A DNA stretch of 30,851 nucleotides, from NCBI GenBank assembly GCA_029310945.1, contig JARJFC010000043.1, positions 1 through 30,851 of the forward strand, given 5' to 3'. A model generated the notes under the pieces. The model saw nothing but the letters and a program-made list of their open reading frames with translations. It searched no databases and was not told the origin of the DNA. Origin of the DNA: Leptospira sp. 96542 (GTDB taxonomy: Bacteria; Spirochaetota; Leptospiria; Leptospirales; Leptospiraceae). Positions 25,919-30,851 of the stretch are shown one piece after another. Position numbers and translations under genes: made by a program. Numbering within the stretch: the first letter of the stretch is position 1; every line of letters starts with the position of its first letter.

Positions 25919-26590
25919 TTGCGAAATCAATCCCCACTGTATCGTTTATTTTCCCTTTGTTTTTTTCTCATTTTGGTTCTTTTTCCGAAATATCCTAGGC
26001 TAGCAATGGACAGTATTACAGGAACCCAAGACCTTTCGGAGGCAGAACAAATAATTTTTGTGACGGCAATATCTGGATCTGCAACGGGTGTTTTGGATTT
26101 TTACGAAATGAGGGAAGGAGAATGGATCACAGTTTTTTCGCAAATACCCGTGCAGCTTGGGCGCAGTGGCCTCATCGAAAAAAATAAGAAGAGAGAGGGA
26201 GATGGATTTACACCAAAAGGAATCTATCCCATAAAACGGATTTTCGGAAAAAAAGATCTTTCAGTTAAAAAATTAGAATATACGAAAATTAAGAAAAATC
26301 ACTATTGGGGTTCCAATCCAAACTCAAAACATTATAATCAGTTTTTAACCAAAAAAGAAGAAGGTTCTATTTCCTTATTCAATTCAAAAATTTATGAATT
26401 ATTTGTTGTTGTGGAATACAATACATATCCTGCGATCCCTGGTTTTGGAAGCATGATTTTCATCCATGGTTGGGAAGAAACGAAACCAACATCGGGCTGT
26501 GTTGGCATCGATCCAAAAATTTTAAATTCAATCTTAAGACATTTGGATGGAAACAAAAGACCGGTTCTTTTTATTCTTTCGAATCCTTAA
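25919..26590 (+). CDS. L,D-transpeptidase (YkuD) family protein
   Basis: An exported 223-aa protein with an N-terminal signal or anchor segment (L-F-S-L-C-F-F-L-I-L-V-L-F). It has the YkuD-domain motifs F-T-P-K-G-I-Y-P-I and the catalytic F-I-H-G-W followed by S-G-C-V-G-I, where Cys194 is the nucleophile. Such enzymes form 3-3 peptidoglycan cross-links or attach proteins to peptidoglycan, and some members act as plain carboxypeptidases. TTG 25919 is the only start that keeps the signal segment; ATG 26008 would remove it. No Shine-Dalgarno is present and a good promoter lies directly upstream. The gene ends in a clear terminator. Confidence 0.85.
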   Translation: MRNQSPLYRLFSLCFFLILVLFPKYPRLAMDSITGTQDLSEAEQIIFVTAISGSATGVLDFYEMREGEWITVFSQIPVQLGRSGLIEKNKKREGDGFTPKGIYPIKRIFGKKDLSVKKLEYTKIKKNHYWGSNPNSKHYNQFLTKKEEGSISLFNSKIYELFVVVEYNTYPAIPGFGSMIFIHGWEETKPTSGCVGIDPKILNSILRHLDGNKRPVLFILSNP

Positions 26591-26607
26591 AATGCGGATT
26601 CTTTTTT
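26581..26607 (+). terminator. intrinsic terminator of the L,D-transpeptidase gene
   Basis: GAATCC (26581-26586) and GGATTC (26596-26601) form a 6-bp stem with a 9-nt loop followed by TTTTTT (26602-26607). The stop codon TAA (26588-26590) lies in the loop, so the terminator begins inside the coding sequence. Confidence 0.7.
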
Positions 26608-26654
26608 AATTTTAACAAAGTTCATTCCACATTCAAAACATCAATTTGTTGGCC

Positions 26655-26689
26655 TTGTTAACAAAGTTTGTTTGGACTTTGAGACAAAG
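26655..26689. promoter_or_regulatory. clustered TTTG/CAAA dyads upstream of the epimerase gene (possible operator)
   Basis: Three small palindromes lie together: TTGTTAACAA (26655-26664), ACAAAGTTTGT (26661-26671, 5-bp arms around one base) and CTTTGAGACAAAG (26677-26689, 5-bp arms around AGA). They occupy the 150 nt between the terminator and the epimerase start, where a regulator site is expected. The regulator could be the AraC-type protein encoded downstream. I see no convincing promoter hexamers next to them. Confidence 0.35.
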
Positions 26690-26759
26690 CCAAAATGTAC
26701 GAAGGCAAAAACAAATTGAGTCTTACAGAAAAGAGTAAAACACTTTTAGGAAGACAATG

Positions 26760-27716
26760 ATGAATCAAAAAACAAAAGTATTGGTTACGGGTGGAACAGG
26801 ATTCCTTGCAGTCCAAACCATTTCCCAATTATTAAGAAACGGATATTCTGTGAACACAACCCTCAGAGATTTAAATCGTAAAAGGGAACTTTGGGAAAAC
26901 GTGCAAGAATTAGGAGTTGCGAAGGATGATCGTTTGGAAGTTTTCCAAGCTGATCTTACCGAAGATAAAGGTTGGGCAGATGCGGTTAAAGATTGCGAAT
27001 ACATATTGCATATGGCTTCTCCGTTTCCTCAAGTCCAACCAGAGGATGAAAATGAGCTCATCGTTCCCGCAAGGGATGGAGTTCTCAGAGTTCTAAAAGA
27101 AGCAGTACTTGCCAAAGTGAAACGAGTTGTCTTAACTTCTTCGTTTGCTGCAGTGGGTTATAGCCGAAAACCCGAGGGATACGTTTTTAATGAAACGGAC
27201 TGGACAGATCCGAAAGACGAAAATCTTCCCTATATCAAATCCAAAACAATTGCTGAGCTAACATTTTGGGAATTTGCAAAGGAAAATCCGGGCCTACTTG
27301 AATATGCTGTGGTCAATCCAGTGGGAATTTTTGGTCCTTACGTGGGAAAGGATATTTCTACTTCCATCGGAATGATACAAAATGTAATCGATGGTAAGAT
27401 AAAGGAAGACCCTGGGTTTACATTCGGTGTTGTAGATGTCCGTGATGTTGTCGATTTGCATTTGGAGGTTATGCTGAATCCAAAAGCAAAAGGTGAGAGA
27501 TTCATTGCGAGTTCCGAAAGTGTATTGAGTTTTTCTGATATCGCAGACCTAATCAAAAAGGAAAGACCAAATCTCTCTTCATTGGTTCACAATTTGAAAC
27601 CCACGCATCCATCTTCTTATATCAAAATTTCAAATGAAAAAGCTAAGAAGACATTCAACTGGAATCCGAGAAGTGCAAATGAAGCCATTCTTGCAACTGT
27701 TGATAACATAAGATAG
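26760..27716 (+). CDS. NAD(P)-dependent epimerase/reductase (extended SDR family)
   Basis: The 318-aa protein opens with the Rossmann motif V-L-V-T-G-G-T-G-F-L-A. An Asp in F-Q-A-D-L-T and the H-M-A-S-P-F-P strand follow, then the catalytic S-S (V-L-T-S-S-F-A-A-V) and Y-x-x-x-K (Y-I-K-S-K). The later V-V-N-P-V-G-I-F-G-P and V-D-V-R-D-V-V-D-L-H are typical of the dihydroflavonol-4-reductase-like subgroup. The substrate is unknown. AGGAAG (26748-26753) lies 6 nt before ATG 26760 and 3 nt before ATG 26757, so the second is preferred. The AraC-type gene follows in the same direction, so co-regulation is likely. Confidence 0.88.
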   Translation: MNQKTKVLVTGGTGFLAVQTISQLLRNGYSVNTTLRDLNRKRELWENVQELGVAKDDRLEVFQADLTEDKGWADAVKDCEYILHMASPFPQVQPEDENELIVPARDGVLRVLKEAVLAKVKRVVLTSSFAAVGYSRKPEGYVFNETDWTDPKDENLPYIKSKTIAELTFWEFAKENPGLLEYAVVNPVGIFGPYVGKDISTSIGMIQNVIDGKIKEDPGFTFGVVDVRDVVDLHLEVMLNPKAKGERFIASSESVLSFSDIADLIKKERPNLSSLVHNLKPTHPSSYIKISNEKAKKTFNWNPRSANEAILATVDNIR

Positions 27717-27735
27717 AAACTGTCGGATAAGGCGA

Positions 27736-27770
27736 ATAATTGTGGTTTGTCACCTCCAGACCGCAATTAT
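27736..27770 (+). promoter_or_regulatory. hairpin with anti-Shine-Dalgarno loop before the AraC-type gene
   Basis: ATAATTGTGGT (27736-27746) pairs with ACCGCAATTAT (27760-27770) over 11 bp with one G-U. The 13-nt loop (27747-27759) contains CACCTCCA, whose CTCCA is complementary to TGGAG (27775-27779), the Shine-Dalgarno of the next gene. No T-run follows, so it is not a standard terminator. It could control translation or serve as a DNA operator. Confidence 0.45.
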
Positions 27771-27783
27771 AGTTTGGAGTAAA

Positions 27784-28632
27784 ATGGAAGTTACGGGACT
27801 GAAACCTTGCCATATTGGACCTGGTATTTCTAACGAACAATTTGTCCAAGAACATATTTTCTTTTATATCATCGAAGGAGAAATGTTAATTTTTGATGGA
27901 AAGAATCAACACAAGTTGAATTCGAGCGAAATTTGTATCATAAAAAAAAATAGACCAATTCGGTATACAAAAACTGTTGAAAAGGAAAAATTTAAAACCA
28001 TAGTTCTTGTGTTCGATGAAAGTTTTTTAAAACGTTTTTTTGTACGTCATCCGTACAAGCAGGATGGTGTATCTTTTGGTGATTCCGTTGTAAAAATCCC
28101 TCCTGAAAAAATGCTCATGAACTATCTAAATTCTTTGGATTTTTATTATGACAAACAAAGTGCTCAAATGGACGAAACATTTGCTGATATCAAACGAGAG
28201 GAACTTCTACTGATACTCTTTCAAATAAACCCAGAATTAATGGGTCTATTTTCCCATTTTGAAAATCCTACAAAAATCGATTTGGTCGAATTTATGAATC
28301 GCAACTACAAATTCAATATGGGTTTGGAACGTTTTGCTTTCCTGTCAGGAAGAAGCCTTTCTGCATTCAAACGAGATTTTTTCAAAACATTCAATGAATC
28401 TCCTGGTAAATGGATTTTGGAAAAAAGATTGGATGAGGCTTATTTTTTAGTCACACAAAAAAAACAAAGACCATCCGAATTCTACCTGGACCTTGGGTTT
28501 GAAGATTTATCACATTTTTCCATTGCATTCAAAAAGAAATTTGGTTACTCTCCGAAAGAAGCTGCTAGGAAAGATATGCGCAGTTCATCACTCATTTCTC
28601 CTGAATGGAATAAGGTAGACGAAGGAAGCTAA
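27784..28632 (+). CDS. AraC-family transcriptional regulator
   Basis: The N-terminal cupin-like sensor resembles the ExsA/AraC_E type (E-H-I-F-F-Y-I-I-E-G-E-M-L-I-F, then I-C-I-I-K-K-N-R-P-I-R-Y). The C-terminal pair of helix-turn-helix motifs reads L-E-R-F-A-F-L-S-G-R-S-L-S-A-F-K-R-D-F, then L-G-F-E-D-L-S-H-F-S-I-A-F-K-K-K-F-G-Y-S-P, the AraC family signature. ATG 27784 is chosen for GGAG (27776-27779) 4 nt upstream; length is 282 aa. GTG 27742 would add 14 residues and lie within the hairpin. The target is unknown; the neighbouring reductase gene is the natural candidate. Confidence 0.9.
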   Translation: MEVTGLKPCHIGPGISNEQFVQEHIFFYIIEGEMLIFDGKNQHKLNSSEICIIKKNRPIRYTKTVEKEKFKTIVLVFDESFLKRFFVRHPYKQDGVSFGDSVVKIPPEKMLMNYLNSLDFYYDKQSAQMDETFADIKREELLLILFQINPELMGLFSHFENPTKIDLVEFMNRNYKFNMGLERFAFLSGRSLSAFKRDFFKTFNESPGKWILEKRLDEAYFLVTQKKQRPSEFYLDLGFEDLSHFSIAFKKKFGYSPKEAARKDMRSSSLISPEWNKVDEGS

Positions 28633-28710
28633 ATTCTGATAGAGATGATTTCAGTGCATAAATCGATTTCTCAATAGGAAATCTGCTCTGGGATATGCTA
28701 CTCTGCTTGC

Positions 28711-28786
28711 AACTTCCCATAATTAGTATTATGTCTCTTATGGTTTATGTTCCAAAAAAAGACTTAACATCCGATTATGGGAAGTT
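28711..28786. repeat. 13-bp perfect inverted repeat, 50 nt apart
   Basis: AACTTCCCATAAT (28711-28723) is repeated as ATTATGGGAAGTT (28774-28786). The right arm can also form a tight hairpin with the bases after it (GGGAAG 28779-28784, loop TTTT, CTTCCC 28789-28794), and the left arm continues into CATAAT-TAGT-ATTATG (28719-28734). This lies in the 170-nt gap between the chromosomal-looking araC gene and the minus-strand accessory genes. No gene is seen in the gap. It may mark an element boundary or a transcription stop. Confidence 0.6.
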
Positions 28787-28802
28787 TTCTTCCCCATCGA
28801 AC

Positions 28803-28997
28803 CTATGCTATATTACGCCGTGGTTCCGATGGCAATTGAGATGCTAAAAAAGCCCGTAAAGATTGGCGAATTGTCTTGTTTCGATCTGTATCTGGATTAA
28901 GTTCTAAATACTTATCTAACTGATTTTTTAAATCTTCAGGAATCAAAACTGAAAATCTATCAAAATCGCCAGTTGTAAGGTTTTTTCGTCTTGCCAT
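28803..28997 (-). CDS. ribbon-helix-helix DNA-binding protein (CopG/Arc-like)
   Basis: A 64-aa protein with a beta strand and two helices: D-R-F-S-V-L-I-P-E-D-L-K-N-Q-L-D-K-Y-L-E-L-N, then D-R-N-K-T-I-R-Q-S-L-R-A-F-L. The pattern F-S-V-x-I-P-x-D-L-x-x-x-L-D and the later N/R-x-x-x-I-R-x-x-(L/I)-R are those of ribbon-helix-helix repressors common on plasmids, phages and toxin-antitoxin loci. No toxin gene is adjacent. ATG 28997 is preceded by AAGGAGG (29015-29009) with 11 nt spacing and by AGGA closer in. ATG 29063 (86 aa) is possible, with AAAGGGG 12 nt upstream. It likely autoregulates. Confidence 0.75.
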   Translation of the reverse strand: MARRKNLTTGDFDRFSVLIPEDLKNQLDKYLELNPDTDRNKTIRQSLRAFLASQLPSEPRRNIA

Positions 28998-29094
28998 TGG
29001 AAATCCTACCTCCTTGTGTAAGATTTCCCGATCAGAACCTTGTTTTTTTGTAATAGTAGACATAAGAACAAATTTCCCCTTTAGGATAGGAATC

Positions 29095-29123
29095 GGTTTA
29101 CATTAGTTTTTGGATTATGTCAA
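29095..29123 (-). promoter_or_regulatory. promoter of the ribbon-helix-helix gene
   Basis: On the minus strand TTGACA (29123-29118) is a perfect -35, followed by a 17-nt spacer and TAAACC (29100-29095). It is 32 nt before the longer start (29063) and about 98 nt before the preferred start (28997), so the longer protein may be made. Confidence 0.5.
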
Positions 29124-29200
29124 GTAATAATTACATCTTTTTTCATCATTTTTGAAAAAAGTAAGAATTTGGGGGGAATGAGGAAACTCGGAAGCGGTTT

Positions 29201-29584
29201 TTAGAATTCAGTTGTGTTACTCATAACCTTAAAGCCATCATTTATAATACAGTTGTACAAGCCATCAGTCTCCTGATCGTAAGAGGACAGCAGGACTGTC
29301 GTCTGTAGCTCTCGTGAAATTTGAAGGCATGGATCGAATAAGGTATCTTGTCCAATATGATCAAAAATCCCAGAAATACAGATGCAGGAACCGTTCTTGC
29401 TCGTTAATCGGGTGCTTATATTTTCTTCGCTGACTTGATTTTTGAACCTGTTATCATTCAAGAGTAATGACTTTAATTTTTGATCAAAATCCAATATGTC
29501 ATTGTTAACCACAATAGTAATTGTATTTTGAATCCAATACCCAGTGTTTAGATTTTCAATCCCAACTAGCTTAAAAGTTTCCAT
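29201..29584 (-). CDS. hypothetical protein (127 aa)
   Basis: Not recognised. The sequence starts M-E-T-F-K-L-V-G-I-E-N-L-N-T-G-Y-W-I-Q-N and contains G-S-C-I-C-I-S-G-I-F and C-L-Q-I-S-R-E-L-Q-T. There is no signal peptide, membrane segment or known motif. The composition suggests a small soluble mixed alpha/beta protein. A GGA 3 nt before ATG is a weak ribosome-binding site. It lies between the membrane-protein gene and the ribbon-helix-helix gene on the same strand. The 137 nt towards the latter hold its promoter. Confidence 0.5.
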   Translation of the reverse strand: METFKLVGIENLNTGYWIQNTITIVVNNDILDFDQKLKSLLLNDNRFKNQVSEENISTRLTSKNGSCICISGIFDHIGQDTLFDPCLQISRELQTTVLLSSYDQETDGLYNCIINDGFKVMSNTTEF

Positions 29585-29643
29585 AGTCCAAACCCAATTC
29601 CAATATCAGTAAAATTTTATTTTTCTTGGAAAAACGTAAATGA

Positions 29644-29871
29644 TTATTGTTTAGAATTTTCCACTTGTCCACTTATTATTTCCCTATCTTCTATCAACTG
29701 TCTAATTAAGCCAAACAGTTCTTTTTGCAAACCATCTTTATTTTTTAAATATTCTTTTAAAATGACCACCTTTCTTTTGTAGAAGTCAGTTTTGATCTTT
29801 TGACCATAAGATCCAACCAGAAGACCAAATACAAACATAACGGGAATTGAGATTACTAAAATCGTTTCCAT
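29644..29871 (-). CDS. small membrane protein with coiled-coil tail (75 aa)
   Basis: One N-terminal membrane helix (I-L-V-I-S-I-P-V-M-F-V-F-G-L-L-V-G) is followed by a charged, helical cytoplasmic part (K-I-K-T-D-F-Y-K-R-K, L-I-R-Q-L-I-E-D-R-E). ATG 29871 is preferred because AAGGTTAGG lies just upstream on the minus strand; ATG 29907 would add 12 residues before the helix. Function is unknown. The good promoter at 29887-29914 and the repeat cluster upstream suggest tight regulation. The size and topology resemble phage or toxin-like membrane proteins but nothing proves that. Confidence 0.55.
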   Translation of the reverse strand: METILVISIPVMFVFGLLVGSYGQKIKTDFYKRKVVILKEYLKNKDGLQKELFGLIRQLIEDREIISGQVENSKQ

Positions 29872-29886
29872 AATCAAACCTAACCT

Positions 29887-29914
29887 TGTATAAACGGGAA
29901 ATTGCAATTTTCAA
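29887..29914 (-). promoter_or_regulatory. promoter of the small membrane-protein gene
   Basis: On the minus strand TTGAAA (29914-29909), a 16-nt spacer and TATACA (29892-29887). The transcript would start near 29880, about 10 nt before ATG 29871, which also argues against the start at 29907. The first GTACTAAA dyad ends 3 nt upstream of the -35. Confidence 0.55.
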
Positions 29915-29916
29915 AA

Positions 29917-30049
29917 GTACTAAACTTACATTTAGTACAAAACCACCAAAAACCGACTTTTTGCCTAGTGGACAGCACAGAAAAAACGTTTGTGTACTAA
30001 AATCCGTTTAGTACTTTCATGTATAGCATACAAGACGGTACTAAACGGA
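29917..30049. repeat. cluster of five GTACTAAA sites in nested dyads
   Basis: GTACTAAA occurs at 29917-29924 (+), 29931-29938 (-), 29994-30001 (+), 30007-30014 (-) and 30038-30045 (+). Sites 1-2 form an inverted pair 6 nt apart and sites 3-4 one 5 nt apart. Sites 4 and 5 extend to perfect 12-bp arms (TCCGTTTAGTAC 30003-30014 and GTACTAAACGGA 30038-30049), with a smaller inner dyad TGTAT-AGC-ATACA (30020-30032) between them. No gene fits in 29908-30088. The layout suits cooperative repressor operators, replication iterons or recombinase half-sites. Confidence 0.75.
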
Positions 30050-30088
30050 AATTTATCATACCAATTACACCTAGTTAGTCTTGGATGG

Positions 30089-30274
30089 TTAATGATACCT
30101 TGGAGAGTTTCTTAGAAATTCGATTGAATTCATGATTTCTTTAAACTCCTGGGAAGGCTCTCTTTTCTTCCCGTCACCCGTTATGCGAGTTGGTAGATTA
30201 TCTTTTAGAAGTTTTTCTATATTAAATAGAACTATTTTCACATGTTGCAATTCTTGTTTGGTGGTATCTTCCAT
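30089..30274 (-). CDS. small hypothetical protein (61 aa)
   Basis: A charged, mostly helical protein (E-L-Q-H-V-K-I-V-L-F-N-I-E-K-L-L, then F-K-E-I-M-N-S-I-E-F-L) with no membrane segment or known motif. Its ATG is 2 nt after the stop of the upstream gene, so the two are probably one transcription unit and their products may act together. The downstream side faces the GTACTAAA cluster. Confidence 0.5.
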   Translation of the reverse strand: MEDTTKQELQHVKIVLFNIEKLLKDNLPTRITGDGKKREPSQEFKEIMNSIEFLRNSPRYH

Positions 30275-30276
30275 AG

Positions 30277-30851
30277 TTATTCTGCCCCTACTGGTTTCGC
30301 TTTGAGTTCTCTAATAAAATCCACTGCATCGATGATGATTTTTGGATTTTCCTTAAAAACACTTATGCCTTCCATAACCAATTCTTGCCAAAACTGTTGG
30401 CCTTGCTGGTAGGTAACTTTTACTTTTTCCACTTCCAATTCCGTTCTCTGTTTGCTAAGTTCGAGAATGGTTTCAATCTTTTGGTTTGTCATGCTTTGCA
30501 TGGATTCCAACTGTGCTTGGAAAGCTTTCTCTGAAATTTCCTGTCTAGTCTCTGCCAGCTTGTCGCCTTGTGATAAAAGTCTATTCATCATTTGGTCTCT
30601 CATGGTCAACATTTGGTTTAGTTGATCCATTGCGGATTCTGTGAATATTGAAGGGGGCTGTTTTTGTCCTTCTGGCTCTATCTGAGTTGGTGGCGATTGC
30701 TGTGATTCTGTCATTCGTTTTAATAATGTCTTATTATTCAGAACACCACCAAGGATTGTGTGAATGATAATTCGGTCAGATCCTTTTGATTCCTCGTCCA
30801 AAATCAAAAACTTGGCTGGAAAATTTTCTTCTGAGTATTTTTTTACCTCGG
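30277..30851 (-). CDS. hypothetical coiled-coil protein (5' end outside window)
   Basis: The minus-strand frame is open to the window edge; a TTG at 30807 lies in mid-frame with coding-like sequence before it (E-V-K-K-Y-S-E-E-N-F-P-A-K-F), so the true start is outside. The visible 190 residues contain a Pro/Gln-rich linker (S-Q-Q-S-P-P-T-Q-I-E-P-E-G-Q-K-Q-P-P), then Met/Gln-rich coiled coil (M-D-Q-L-N-Q-M-L-T-M-R-D-Q-M-M-N-R-L-L) and a helical end (V-F-K-E-N-P-K-I-I-I-D-A-V). No family is recognised. The N-terminal domain that could identify it is missing. The style is like plasmid or phage proteins. Confidence 0.6.
   Translation of the reverse strand, partial: EVKKYSEENFPAKFLILDEESKGSDRIIIHTILGGVLNNKTLLKRMTESQQSPPTQIEPEGQKQPPSIFTESAMDQLNQMLTMRDQMMNRLLSQGDKLAETRQEISEKAFQAQLESMQSMTNQKIETILELSKQRTELEVEKVKVTYQQGQQFWQELVMEGISVFKENPKIIIDAVDFIRELKAKPVGAE

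Noticed and set aside
28711..28786. Integron attC site
   Set aside because: The length and AAC/GTT ends are suggestive, but the flanking bases do not fit RYYYAAC and GTTRRRY, there is no inner L-box structure, and no similar sites separate the neighbouring genes.
28803..29584. Toxin-antitoxin pair (ribbon-helix-helix plus 127-aa protein)
   Set aside because: The order is not the usual antitoxin-toxin overlap, the 127-aa protein has no known toxin motif, and each gene appears to be separated by its own regulatory space.
29917..30049. CRISPR array
   Set aside because: The repeat units are only 8-12 bp, occur in both orientations and have unequal short spacers, unlike a CRISPR array.

Overview
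The window looks like chromosomal DNA of a spirochaete of the genus Leptospira, most likely a saprophytic species near L. biflexa. The call rests on moderate-to-low GC, frequent TTG/GTG starts, a GspC-to-GspN type II secretion cluster preceded by a lipoprotein and a LysM/M23 peptidase, a large cobalamin-dependent ribonucleotide reductase, and the gene order rpsP-khpA-rimM-trmD-rplS-rnhB. The genus is inferred from gene content and was not tested by alignment.

Layout. 1-4964 (+): end of a PASTA-domain protein, rpe, then a translation operon (rpsP, khpA, rimM, trmD, rplS), rnhB, a FliK/YlqG-like gene and a short FlhB-C-terminal homologue. The genes are tightly packed with short overlaps, and a terminator-like hairpin follows rplS. 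5001-6842 (+): an HD-GYP protein with a degenerate HD motif, a YraN-family protein and a 66-aa protein. 6846-8321 (-): a ComM/YifB AAA+ ATPase. 8381-21789 (+): a 13 kb type II secretion locus, with a small lipoprotein, a LysM-M23 endopeptidase and then gspC, D, E, F, G, H, I, J, K, L, M, N in order. It covers the secretin, ATPase, platform, five pseudopilins and the assembly proteins. Prepilin peptidase is not in the window. 21907-25527 (-): nrdJ. 25746-25821 (+): tRNA-Asn(GUU), divergent from nrdJ. 25919-28632 (+): an L,D-transpeptidase, an NAD(P)-dependent epimerase/reductase and an AraC-type regulator. 28803-30851 (-): an accessory-looking block of five small genes (a ribbon-helix-helix protein, unknowns, a membrane protein and a gene cut by the window end) with an unusual cluster of palindromic repeats.

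Most interesting. (1) The nrdJ leader has one CCCCATC segment that can pair with three different places: a 5' arm at the predicted transcript start, a local partner, or the Shine-Dalgarno itself. This is the architecture of a riboswitch-like translational switch, and it does not look like a cobalamin riboswitch. (2) Five copies of GTACTAAA in nested dyads lie upstream of a small membrane-protein gene. (3) An 11-bp hairpin just ahead of the araC-type gene carries an anti-Shine-Dalgarno sequence in its loop. (4) rnhB has no ATG, GTG or TTG upstream of its catalytic motif and reads through a terminator-like hairpin. (5) The HD-GYP protein lacks the His of HD. All RNA structures were read by eye and none was folded by software.
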